Source: Anaerolineales bacterium (GTDB lineage: Bacteria; Chloroflexota; Anaerolineae; Anaerolineales; UBA6663). Taken from it: DNA of 64,000 bases. Below, piece after piece: positions 53,495 through 61,323 of the stretch. The position numbers and the translations under genes are program-made. The DNA lies in NCBI GenBank assembly GCA_020850595.1, contig JADZEK010000062.1, forward strand, positions 1 to 64,000, written 5' to 3'. Below the pieces are notes generated by a model. The model worked only from the letters and a program-made list of their open reading frames with translations, was not told where the DNA came from and made no database searches. Each line of letters opens with the position of its first letter. Position 1 is the first letter of the stretch.

Positions 53495-54421
53495 CTACTC
53501 GGCGCGGCGGCGTTCCGCCGGCACCACCAGGCGCTCGGCCACGCTCACCAGCGCCACGAAGGCCAACCCGACCAGCGCCGCCACGAAGATAGCGGCATAG
53601 AGTTTCTGCGGCCCGCTGCTGTAGTAATAGCTGTAGGTGAGCAGCGCGCGGCCCAGGCCGTCGCCGATGCCGGAGGGCAATTCGCCGACGATGGCGCCGA
53701 TGACGCTGGCGGTGGCCGACACGCGCAGGGCCGTGAAGATGTAAGGCAGGGCGGCCGGGACGCGCAATTTCCACAGCACTTCGCCCTCGGTAGCGGCATA
53801 GGAGCGCAGCAACTCCACGGCGCTGGGGTGCGGCGAGCGCAGGCCGCGCAGCGTGTTGATGGTGACCGGGAAGAAGGTGAGGTAAGCCGAGATGAGGCCC
53901 ACCGACCACGCGGCGGGCCAGTTGAGCCGCCCGCCCCAAATGATGATCATGGGCGCAATAGCCAGCAGCGGCACGGTCTGCGAGGCGACGACGTAGGGCA
54001 TCAGGCCGCGCTCGAGGAGCGTTGAGCGGCTGAAGAGCGCGCCGAGCAGGAAACCCACGACGCTGCCGAAGACAAAGCCGGCCGCGGCCTCGCGCCAGGT
54101 GAACCAGGCGGAGCGCAGCAGCAGCGTGAGCAGCAGGTCGGGGTTGCCGCGCTGGGCGGGCTTGAAGAGCGCGGCGGCCATGTCCCACAGGTGCGGCATG
54201 GATTGGTCGTCGGGGCGCACGGGCAGCTTGAGGTCGGTGAAGGGGATGCGGTTGTGGGCGGCCTGGCCGAGGAGCTTGTAGCCTTCCCAGGCGGCGGCCA
54301 GCACTACCAGCACCAGCACGAACGCCAGCACCTTGCGCGCCGTCTGCGCTAGGGCGCTAGGCCGCGCCGGCGCGGGGGCCGGGCGGCCGGGTTCGAGTTC
54401 GAGAGCTGCGCTGTCGGCCAT
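53495..54421 (-). CDS. ABC transporter permease (SsuC/TauC family), first gene of the catabolic operon
   Basis: The 308-residue protein has a Pro/Ala-rich cytoplasmic N-terminus and about six transmembrane segments. Its coupling loop 'LLRSYAATEGEVLWKLRVPAALP' is closely similar to that of the other permease, so the two are paralogues. The ATG at 54421 was chosen over a TTG two codons earlier. It heads the roughly 17.5-kb minus-strand operon and lies about 220 nt downstream of the promoter at 54649-54678. Confidence 0.86.
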   Translation of the reverse strand: MADSAALELEPGRPAPAPARPSALAQTARKVLAFVLVLVVLAAAWEGYKLLGQAAHNRIPFTDLKLPVRPDDQSMPHLWDMAAALFKPAQRGNPDLLLTLLLRSAWFTWREAAAGFVFGSVVGFLLGALFSRSTLLERGLMPYVVASQTVPLLAIAPMIIIWGGRLNWPAAWSVGLISAYLTFFPVTINTLRGLRSPHPSAVELLRSYAATEGEVLWKLRVPAALPYIFTALRVSATASVIGAIVGELPSGIGDGLGRALLTYSYYYSSGPQKLYAAIFVAALVGLAFVALVSVAERLVVPAERRRAE

Positions 54422-54564
54422 GGCCAAGCTCAGGCGCTCGCACGCGCCGCCGACAACGCGGGCAGATTAAATGCAGGCGGGGCACTTACGACGGCCATCC
54501 ACACGACTCCCATCACGAGGGCTGGTTATTGGTCAGCAACCGCGCCGGGACGGTTGACTCGGCG

Positions 54565-54585
54565 GCGCACAGGCCGGCTGTGCGC
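54565..54585. other. stem-loop in the catabolic operon leader
   Basis: GCGCACAG (54565-54572) pairs perfectly with CTGTGCGC (54578-54585) around GCCGG. It lies in the transcribed leader between the promoter at 54649-54678 and the first permease, and equally could be an operator palindrome. Confidence 0.45.
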
Positions 54586-54648
54586 GAAGAGCAAGGAGAC
54601 GCTCTGTGGGCGGCCGACTGACTCTGACTGCTGGCTGAGGCATGGCGA

Positions 54649-54678
54649 ATTTTACAGGCTAAGCAAGGGCAAAGTCAA
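54649..54678 (-). promoter_or_regulatory. sigma-70-type promoter of the catabolic operon
   Basis: On the minus strand TTGACT (54678-54673) and TAAAAT (54654-54649) are 18 bp apart, five of six matches to consensus in each hexamer. It is the best candidate to drive the 54421-to-36890 operon. Confidence 0.62.
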
Positions 54679-54882
54679 ATCTAATCGGCGCGTCCAACGC
54701 CGAGAGGGTGAACCTGACCGGTGCGTGACTTGGGGACGAGCGACGGGCGGGGCGAACGAGCCGCGAGCGGCGCGCTCGGCGTGTCCAACGCGCCGGACCA
54801 AGAGATTACCGTTCCGATGACATTACTCATGGTTCAGGCATGACTTTCGTCCTAACCTAGATCAAACATGACTGTTGGTGTA

Positions 54883-54911
54883 TTGAAGCGACCGGCTTAC
54901 TTTGGTATGGT
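54883..54911 (+). promoter_or_regulatory. putative promoter of the small membrane peptide gene
   Basis: TTGAAG (54883-54888) and TATGGT (54906-54911) are 17 bp apart and lie about 60 nt upstream of the ATG at 54976. Confidence 0.42.
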
Positions 54912-54975
54912 ATGTGCAGGGCCGCAGGTTAGGGCCGAACACCCCAGTGAGCGAGGGGTCAAGCGAGGACACGCC

Positions 54976-55092
54976 ATGCTCTACGTCGTGTTGATTGGAA
55001 TCGCAGTGTGGGCCGCCGTGGCGACGGTGGCGTGCCTATCGGTCTGCATGGCCGCGGCGCGCTTTAACCACGAGGCCGAAGCCCGGGCGTAA
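54976..55092 (+). CDS. 38-residue single-span membrane peptide
   Basis: The peptide starts directly with a hydrophobic stretch ('MLYVVLIGIAVWAAVATVAC', residues 1-20, continuing to about 29) and ends in a short charged tail ('FNHEAEARA'). A GAGGA Shine-Dalgarno lies 6-7 nt before the ATG and a reasonable promoter lies further upstream, which supports it being translated. It is the only plus-strand gene between the two large minus-strand operons. Function unknown; it might be a small regulator of a membrane complex. Confidence 0.5.
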   Translation: MLYVVLIGIAVWAAVATVACLSVCMAAARFNHEAEARA

Positions 55093-55245
55093 CCGCTAGG
55101 GCGCCAGAAGCGCCAGCCGCTGTGGCAAGGGCGGCAGCCGCCGAACGGCAGCGGCAGCCGGAGGATGAGCGACTGGCTGAGCACCCACAGGACACCGCCG
55201 GCCAGGCAAACGAACAGCATCACGGCCTAGCTGGTCAACAACACG

Positions 55246-55968
55246 CTACGCGGTTGGTGGATCAACATCCTGCCTGCCGGCGGCCGGGACCGGGCCGCCC
55301 AACCGCTCCACTTCCCCTACAATGCGTTCCACCACCCGCGGCAGCGCCTGTTCCACCTCGGCGGGCGTCACCGTCAACTGCCGCCAGCCAGCGCCCTCCG
55401 CCGGACGCGGCAGCGTGGCGTTTGGCTCCCCCAGGCTGATGCCCAATTGCCCCAGCGCGCACAGCAGCGCCAGGTCTAGCTCGCCGCCGCTCGCGGGCTG
55501 ATACTGGCGCTCGGCGGCCAACCCGCGGTCGCGCAGCGCCTGCCACAGCCGCTCACGCTCCGGCGACTGCACAATCAGGTCGTTGAGTTCGGTGGCGCTG
55601 AGCAGCTTCTCGCCGGTGGTGTAGAGGAAGGTCACCCGCCGCCAACTGCGCGAGGGCACAGGGTGCTCCAGCCGCTCCAACGGGCCGATCTGGATTTTGT
55701 AATACTGCTCGTGGGCGCGCGGGTGGTCGGGCTGGGTGCGCAGCAACTCGGCGCGGGTGGTCAGCTCGTGGCCGCGCACGGCCGCCGCCTGGTAGATGCC
55801 CCACTTCTCCGCGCCAAACTTGGCCGTCTGATAGAAGGCCAGGTAGTCCACGGCGACGGTCTTGGGCGCGTGCTTGAGCGGGATGCGGTACCAGCCCAGC
55901 AGCCGCGCGATCTCGAGGTCGCGCTTGTCTTTCAGGACAGCTACCAGGACGAGGTCGGTGGGGTTCAT
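55246..55968 (-). CDS. conserved-looking hypothetical protein
   Basis: A 240-residue soluble protein. The first 75 residues are rich in aromatic and basic positions ('RLLGWYRIPLKHAPKTVAVDYLAFYQTAKFG' is the character of the region), with a further 'YYKIQIGPLERL' strand near residue 90 and 'WRRVTFLYTTGEKL' near 110. A helical segment and 'LDLALLCALGQLGISL' follow near residue 168. No family was recognised; a faint PUA/EVE-like impression of the N-terminal half is speculation. Last gene of the 60370-to-55246 group, 21 nt after the transporter. Confidence 0.65.
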   Translation of the reverse strand: MNPTDLVLVAVLKDKRDLEIARLLGWYRIPLKHAPKTVAVDYLAFYQTAKFGAEKWGIYQAAAVRGHELTTRAELLRTQPDHPRAHEQYYKIQIGPLERLEHPVPSRSWRRVTFLYTTGEKLLSATELNDLIVQSPERERLWQALRDRGLAAERQYQPASGGELDLALLCALGQLGISLGEPNATLPRPAEGAGWRQLTVTPAEVEQALPRVVERIVGEVERLGGPVPAAGRQDVDPPTA

Positions 55969-55989
55969 GACTTTCCAGGAGTTGCCGCG

Positions 55990-57054
55990 TTAGGTGACAC
56001 CGGCGGTCGCGCCCGCCCGCCGCCCGGGCCGCCCGCGCAGCAACGTCAGCGCTGCCCAGTAAGCGGCCCCTGCCGCCAGCGCCAGCGCGGTGAGCGCCCA
56101 CGGGTTCGCCAACCCGCCCCCCGCCCCGAGCATCAGCGGCAGGCCGCCCGCCGCAATGGCTAGCCCCAGGCCCAAGCCCGCCGCCGTGGCCGGCTGGCGC
56201 GGCAGCAGCCGCAGCGTGGCCGCCAGCGCCGCGGGCGTCGCCGATTGCAGCAGCGCCATGCCCAGCAGCGTGAGCGGCAGGCTGCCCTGCCCGGCCGTCA
56301 GCACCGCGGCCGCGCCGCCCAGCGCCAGCAGCGTCCACCTGCGCCAGCCCACGCGGTCGGCCACGAAGCCACCCAGCACCTTGCCGATCAGCGCCGCTAG
56401 CGCCAGCAGTACGAGCACGTCCAGCCGCGCAGCGAACACGTATTGCAGCGTGCTCCAGACCAGCGAGCGCAGCGCGATGCCGGCCAGCAGCACGAGCATA
56501 ATCAGGTCGTGCCGCTCGAAGGCCGGCTCGGCGTCGGCCGCCACGGCATAGGGCAGCGCGGGGTCGGCGAGCGCCGCAACGGCGGGGGCCAGCAGCGCCA
56601 GCAGGGCCAGGAACGGCCAGGCGGGCGCGGCGGTGGTTACGGCCAGGTAGCCGCCCAGCGCCAGGCCCAGCACGCCCGGCGCGGCGAACAGCCCGGCCCC
56701 GGCCGCCTTGCCCGGCGTGGCGCACAGCGCCAGCGCGCCGCCCGCGACGTGGAAGGCCGCCGAGCCAAGGCCCATGACCGCGACGGCGACGGGCGGCGAC
56801 AGCGGCCCCAGCAGCAGGCCCGCCGCCAGCAGGCCCAGCGCGCCCAGCGCCACCAGCCGGGGCCGGCGCAGGTGGTCGGTGAGCAGGCCGACCACGGGCT
56901 GCGCGCCAAAGGCCAACAGGTTGTAGAGCAACACCAGCAGCGCCACCGCGCCCAGGTCGAGCGCGCGCGGCAGGCGGCCGAGCAACAGCCCCGCCGCGCC
57001 ATCGGCCACGCCGTGCGCCAGCCCGAGCGTGAGGGGGAGCAACCAGCGCTTCAT
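55990..57054 (-). CDS. MFS transporter (fosmidomycin-resistance/FsrA-like layout)
   Basis: A 354-residue, roughly 10-12-span major facilitator protein. The first span and loop contain 'LAHGVADGAAG' and 'YNLLAFGAQPVVGLLTDHL', the pattern seen in fosmidomycin-resistance-type MFS exporters. A later 'KVLGGFVADRVGWRR' matches the second-half MFS loop. Its stop is 21 nt before the hypothetical gene and its ATG begins 1 nt after the PLP enzyme's stop. Export or import of the metabolite handled by that enzyme is inferred from position only. Confidence 0.82.
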   Translation of the reverse strand: MKRWLLPLTLGLAHGVADGAAGLLLGRLPRALDLGAVALLVLLYNLLAFGAQPVVGLLTDHLRRPRLVALGALGLLAAGLLLGPLSPPVAVAVMGLGSAAFHVAGGALALCATPGKAAGAGLFAAPGVLGLALGGYLAVTTAAPAWPFLALLALLAPAVAALADPALPYAVAADAEPAFERHDLIMLVLLAGIALRSLVWSTLQYVFAARLDVLVLLALAALIGKVLGGFVADRVGWRRWTLLALGGAAAVLTAGQGSLPLTLLGMALLQSATPAALAATLRLLPRQPATAAGLGLGLAIAAGGLPLMLGAGGGLANPWALTALALAAGAAYWAALTLLRGRPGRRAGATAGVT

Positions 57055-57055
57055 C

Positions 57056-58438
57056 TTACGGGCGCGCTTCCTTGATGCGGGCGTCCATCTCGGGGATCAA
57101 CTCTTGATGCTTGATCCACCAATCGGGGTCAAGCTGGGCGTCGAGTTCTTCAACTGACTTACCCTGCTGTTCTACCCAAGTATAGTATTTTAGGTTGTGC
57201 CACTGGCGGCGCTGGTCGGGCGTGCCGTCCTTGATCCAATCGGTCGTGGCGCCGTGGAAAATGGCCTCCACGTAGGCCATGCCGCGCGCGTCGTCAATCG
57301 CGCCGTAGTCGCGGGCCATGTCGCTCATCACCGAGTGGTAGCGGTCAATGGCGTCGGTGCAGATGGTCACGACCGGGTCGTGCTTGCCCAGGCGGTAGTG
57401 CTTGGCGGTCTTGATGGCCCCCAGCAGGTTGCACACGCCGGAAATGCCGAAGATGGTGCTCAGCCGCGCCACGGTGGCGGCGGGCACGCCGTAACGCTCG
57501 GCCAGCACGCGCTGCCCGGCCGGGTCGGTCAGCACCTGCAAGCCCTGTTTGCAGGCGATGTCGTCGAGGCACATGATGGCGTCCATGTTCAGGACGTTGT
57601 GAATCCAGGTGACGTGCTTATCGCCGATGCCCTGAATGTCGTGGCCGCCGTAGCCGTTGTTGTAGAGCGTGGGGCACTGCACCGGCTCCAGCCCGACGAT
57701 CTTCAGGCCGGGGAAAGCCTGCTTGAGGCGGTCGCCGGCGGCGATGGTGCCGGCGCTGCCCATGGCCGAGCAGTAGGCGGCGATGCGGCCGACGCCCACG
57801 CCACGCGCCTGCAAGTCGGCGGCCAGCTCGACAATGGTGTTGCCGGTGACGTGGTAGTGGAAGCGGTAGTTGCCCATGACCTCAAACTGGTTGAGGATGC
57901 GGATGTTGGGGTCGCTCCGCAGCTCCCAGGTCTTGTCGTAAATCTCCTTGACGTTCGACTCGACGCCGGGGGTCTTGATGATCCGCCCGCCGTAGCGCTC
58001 AATCTGCTCGAAGCGCTCGCGGCTCATGCCTTCGGGGAGCACCACGATGCTCTTGGCCCCCACGCGCCCGCCGACCCACGCCCCGCCGATGCCGTAGTTG
58101 CCGGTGCTGGGCCAGACCACGGTGTGCTTTTCGATGTCCACCAGCCCGAAGAGCAGCGCTTCGGCCAGCACGCTGTAGGCCGCGCCCACCTTGTGCGCCC
58201 CGGTGGGGAAGTCGCGGCCGTAGAGCACCACAATCGGCGCGGCCACGCCGGTGATCTCGGGCGGGATGATCTCGTACTTAATGGCATTGTCCGGCCCGCG
58301 CCAGGTGATGTTGTAGAGGTTGACCGGATCGAGCGGGTCGGCCGTCTGGGCGGCTACGGCGCGGGCGCGCACGGCGGGGTCAATGGTGTGCGGGTGGAGC
58401 ATCTCATCGAAGGTAGGGCCGAGCACGGCAGCAGACAT
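57056..58438 (-). CDS. fold-type II PLP-dependent enzyme (cysteine synthase/threonine synthase-like)
   Basis: The 460-residue protein has the fold-type II features: Schiff-base lysine in 'PTGAHKVGAAYSV' near residue 83, the 'STGNYGIGGAW' Asn loop, and the Gly-rich phosphate-binding loop 'AMGSAGTIAAGD' near residue 225. The 'TGAHK' context resembles tryptophan synthase beta more than O-acetylserine sulfhydrylases, but length and the rest do not match TrpB. The reaction could be a beta-replacement or elimination on an amino acid; it cannot be named. It follows the Gfo/Idh gene by 30 nt. Confidence 0.82.
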   Translation of the reverse strand: MSAAVLGPTFDEMLHPHTIDPAVRARAVAAQTADPLDPVNLYNITWRGPDNAIKYEIIPPEITGVAAPIVVLYGRDFPTGAHKVGAAYSVLAEALLFGLVDIEKHTVVWPSTGNYGIGGAWVGGRVGAKSIVVLPEGMSRERFEQIERYGGRIIKTPGVESNVKEIYDKTWELRSDPNIRILNQFEVMGNYRFHYHVTGNTIVELAADLQARGVGVGRIAAYCSAMGSAGTIAAGDRLKQAFPGLKIVGLEPVQCPTLYNNGYGGHDIQGIGDKHVTWIHNVLNMDAIMCLDDIACKQGLQVLTDPAGQRVLAERYGVPAATVARLSTIFGISGVCNLLGAIKTAKHYRLGKHDPVVTICTDAIDRYHSVMSDMARDYGAIDDARGMAYVEAIFHGATTDWIKDGTPDQRRQWHNLKYYTWVEQQGKSVEELDAQLDPDWWIKHQELIPEMDARIKEARP

Positions 58439-58468
58439 GTGGGCTTCTCCCGATAGGCGGGCGGGCGG

Positions 58469-59524
58469 TCAGCCCACCTCGTGAAGGTACACCTGGCGAT
58501 GCTCACGCGCCGCGATGCGGGCGGCATCTACCACGCGCTGCACCTCGAGCGCCTCGTCCAGGGTGGGCAGGTCGGTCGCCGACCCTTCGCCGGTGATGGC
58601 CGCCGCCAGCCGGTCGAGCAGCACCGGGAAACCGGCCAGCAGCCCGGTCTCGCCGCGGGTCTCTTCCAGGTAGACCGTGGGCGGGAAGAGCGGGCGGGGC
58701 GTGTCGTCGCCCATGCTGAGCAGTTGGGCGCTCTCGCCGAAGTTATCCACCAGCAGCGAGCCTTGCGCGCCATGCAGCGCCAGCCGGTTGAGGCGGGTAG
58801 CCACCACGGCGCAGAAGCCAAAGGTCGCCAGCATACCGCTCTCGAACTGCACGGCCACTACGCCCGTGTCTTCGGCGGGGTGCTCGTCACCGCTGCGGCG
58901 CGGGCGCGGCGTGCGCGTGGCGTAGGTGGCCTCCACAGCCGCCACCGGCCCGAACCAGCGGCGCGCCAGGTCTAGCCCATGCGCCAGGTAGTTGGCGAAG
59001 ATGCCGCCGCCGTGGTCGCCCGCCCACAGCCAGGGGTAGCTATCCGGCGCGTCGGCCAGCAGGTCGTTGTAAAAGTCCATGTGCATGAGTTGCAAACGGC
59101 CCAGCACGCCCTGCTCGAGGACGTTGGTCACGTGGCGCAGCGTGGGCACGAAGCGCAGCCCATAGGCGGCCGCGCCCACCCGGCCGCGCGCCCGGGCCTG
59201 CTCGGCCAGCACGCGCGCGTCGGCGGCAGTGCTAGTGTAGGCCACCTCCAGGAGCACGTGCTTGCCCGCGGCCAGCGCGGCGGCGGCGTACCCGGCGTGC
59301 GTGGGCGGCGGCGAGGCAATGGCGATCAGGTCGAGCCGCGCCGCCAGCAGCTTGCGCACGTCGGTGTACCAATAGGGGACGTTGTGCTCGGCGGCCACGC
59401 GCTCGGCCACGCCGGGCGTGCGCGCGCACACGGCCGCCAGGTCGTACTTGCTATTGGCCTTGAACGCGGGCAGGTGCACCTGCACGCCGCGGTGCAGCCC
59501 GATCAGCCCAACCCGAATGCTCAT
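58469..59524 (-). CDS. Gfo/Idh/MocA-fold protein with degenerate active site
   Basis: The 351-residue protein has the Gfo/Idh/MocA layout: N-terminal Rossmann domain ('IAIASPPPTHAGYAAAAL' near residue 67, 'GKHVLLE' near 87) and a C-terminal beta-sheet domain with 'GGGIFANYLAHGLDLARRW', the usual substrate-site helix. The catalytic EKP motif that normally follows 'GKHVL' reads Glu93-Val94-Ala95, so the conserved lysine is missing. The N-terminal Gly motif is also unusual (GLIGLHRG). It may bind NAD(P) and a sugar or amino acid without classic oxidoreductase chemistry. It lies 9 nt after the M55 peptidase. Confidence 0.8.
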   Translation of the reverse strand: MSIRVGLIGLHRGVQVHLPAFKANSKYDLAAVCARTPGVAERVAAEHNVPYWYTDVRKLLAARLDLIAIASPPPTHAGYAAAALAAGKHVLLEVAYTSTAADARVLAEQARARGRVGAAAYGLRFVPTLRHVTNVLEQGVLGRLQLMHMDFYNDLLADAPDSYPWLWAGDHGGGIFANYLAHGLDLARRWFGPVAAVEATYATRTPRPRRSGDEHPAEDTGVVAVQFESGMLATFGFCAVVATRLNRLALHGAQGSLLVDNFGESAQLLSMGDDTPRPLFPPTVYLEETRGETGLLAGFPVLLDRLAAAITGEGSATDLPTLDEALEVQRVVDAARIAAREHRQVYLHEVG

Positions 59525-59533
59525 GGCGGTTGG

Positions 59534-60370
59534 TCAGTCTCTGGTCATCAACATCAGCCCGCGAAACGCCCGGTGCGCGGTGATCATGTCCGGCAGGGTC
59601 AGCTCCAGCCGCGTGCCGGTGCGGCGCTCGCTGCCCGGCATGAGGAAGCCGCGATCGGCGTACTGGGTGTGCTGGAACTCGACGGCCAGCCGCACCGGCT
59701 CGGCCACGACGTAGGGCCGGGCGGCGCGCCCTTCCTTCAGGCGCACGACGGCCTTGGCGCAGGCGTCGCAGATGCGCTCGCGGGCCTCGGGCAGCGGCAG
59801 GCACTGGGCCGCGAAGCGCCCGGTGGCGTTCTTGACCACGGCAATCTCCAGCCCTGAGCCAAGCAACTCCTGGGCCTCCAGCCCGGCGTGCTGGTCGCCG
59901 GTGACGGCGATGACGGGCGCGCCCCAGGCCCCGGCCAGCGCCGCGTTCAGGCCTAGCTCGCCCACCAGCACGTCGTTCAGGTAGACCGCGCGCACCCGCG
60001 TGTCGGACCAGGTGTGGTCGAGCACGGCTTTCTTGGTGCTCTGCATGGCATGATAGCCCAGGCAGATGACGGCCTCGGGGGTGGGCTTGTCGTCTAGCCC
60101 TTGCAGCATGGAGTATGGGGAGGGCGAGCCGCTGTTAAGGCGGGCGCGCGGGTCGAGGCGCTCGATGAGAATGTTGCGGCCGTTCCAGTGGCCGTCGGCC
60201 ACGACCACCTCGTCCGCGCCGCCGGTGAACGCGCCGTTGATGGCGGCGTTGACGTCGTCGGTCATCAACTGCCGCCCGCGCGCGGCATAGTCGCTCGTGC
60301 CGGGGGTCACTTCCTCCCAGTCCACGATGCCGGAGATGCCTTCCATGTCGGCCGAGATCAGCACTTTCAT
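59534..60370 (-). CDS. M55 family D-aminopeptidase (DppA-like)
   Basis: A 278-residue zinc peptidase beginning 'MKVLISADMEGISGIVDW', where Asp8 and Glu10 are the M55 metal ligands. His60-region 'VADGHWNGRN' and 'CLGYHAMQ' carry the further histidines. DppA of Bacillus is a decameric D-aminopeptidase acting on D-Ala peptides. First gene of a five-gene operon whose products may process an unusual amino acid or D-peptide. The upstream 158-nt gap shows no clear promoter. Confidence 0.9.
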   Translation of the reverse strand: MKVLISADMEGISGIVDWEEVTPGTSDYAARGRQLMTDDVNAAINGAFTGGADEVVVADGHWNGRNILIERLDPRARLNSGSPSPYSMLQGLDDKPTPEAVICLGYHAMQSTKKAVLDHTWSDTRVRAVYLNDVLVGELGLNAALAGAWGAPVIAVTGDQHAGLEAQELLGSGLEIAVVKNATGRFAAQCLPLPEARERICDACAKAVVRLKEGRAARPYVVAEPVRLAVEFQHTQYADRGFLMPGSERRTGTRLELTLPDMITAHRAFRGLMLMTRD

Positions 60371-60528
60371 GCGGTCAGTGGGTCCTGGTGGTCAAACAGC
60401 GCTGCGTGGCGACATTATCCCAGCCCGGCCCTAAATGTCAAAGATTCAGCTTCTCGCCCCATGCCAATCTCTGCCCCGAGTCCCTTGCATCCCCATCCCA
60501 CTTCTCACCTCCCGCTTCGCATCTCTCA

Positions 60529-61311
60529 TCACGGCCGCCGGCCCCACCACCACTTGAGCCGCGCCAGCGCCGGGCGCAGGCCGGCCAGCAGCAGCGCGCC
60601 GACCACGATCTCTACTCCCAGCCCCAGCCGCGCCGCGGGCAGTCGGTCCAGGCCGATGATCTGCGCGGCGTAGTCACCGGCGATGAGGCCGGCCAGGCCC
60701 GCCGCCACGACCCAGGCCAGCGCCGCGCCCAGCAGCGCGCCGCGCCGCCCCAAGGCATAGCCGCCCTGCCCGGCGTAGTAGCCGCCTGCCGCGCCGACCG
60801 CTAGCCCCACGGCCGTGGCGATGAGCGTGCCGAGCACGCCGTAGCTGAACTTGACCTGCATCAGCCCGCGCACAAAGGCCAGCCCGGCAAGGCCCTGATC
60901 GGCCATGACCACCACGGCCAGCACCAGCACGCCCAGCGGCAGCGCCAGCAGCCCGGCCGTCAGCCCCCACGCCAGCCCAAAGCGCTGCGCCGTCGCGCGG
61001 TCGGGGATAGCTCCGGCCGTCAGGTCGGCCAGGGCGGCGGCGGCCCCCAGGCCCAGCGCGCCGAACACGCCCATGAGCCACAGGCTGCCCAGCGCCAGCC
61101 CGACGGCCGCACCCAGGCCCGCGCCCAGCGCCGCGCCCAGCCCGCCGGTGATCCACGTGCGCGGCAGGGGCTGACCGCGCACCCAGCCCAGGCCCGCCGG
61201 AAGCCCGCGCCGCGCCGCCCAGGGCCAGCGAAACGGCTGGCGCGTGCCGCAGTAGGCGCAGAAGCGGTCGGCGGGCGGCAGCACCTTGTGGCAGGTCGCG
61301 CAGGAGACCAT
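60529..61311 (-). CDS. membrane protein with N-terminal zinc ribbon
   Basis: The 260-residue protein starts with a zinc ribbon (Cys4, Cys7, Cys18, Cys21) and has about six Gly/Ala-rich transmembrane segments from residue 50 to the end. The ribbon resembles those at the C-terminus of the kinase encoded 12 nt upstream, so it may be a membrane partner or effector of the phosphorylation triad. No enzymatic residues are visible. Confidence 0.72.
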   Translation of the reverse strand: MVSCATCHKVLPPADRFCAYCGTRQPFRWPWAARRGLPAGLGWVRGQPLPRTWITGGLGAALGAGLGAAVGLALGSLWLMGVFGALGLGAAAALADLTAGAIPDRATAQRFGLAWGLTAGLLALPLGVLVLAVVVMADQGLAGLAFVRGLMQVKFSYGVLGTLIATAVGLAVGAAGGYYAGQGGYALGRRGALLGAALAWVVAAGLAGLIAGDYAAQIIGLDRLPAARLGLGVEIVVGALLLAGLRPALARLKWWWGRRP

Positions 61312-61323
61312 GGTGGGCGGGTG

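Larger units (their letters stand above)
54428..54975. other. divergent intergenic region with operon leader and two promoters
   Basis: This 548-bp gap contains the minus-strand promoter (54649-54678), a leader of about 215 nt with a stem-loop (54565-54585), and the plus-strand promoter (54883-54911) of the small peptide gene. I see no credible gene and no recognisable riboswitch core. Confidence 0.6.

Noticed and set aside
54554..54820. 88-codon plus-strand frame in the divergent gap
   Set aside because: Arg/Cys-rich, no Shine-Dalgarno, and it overlaps the minus-strand promoter and leader of the catabolic operon.
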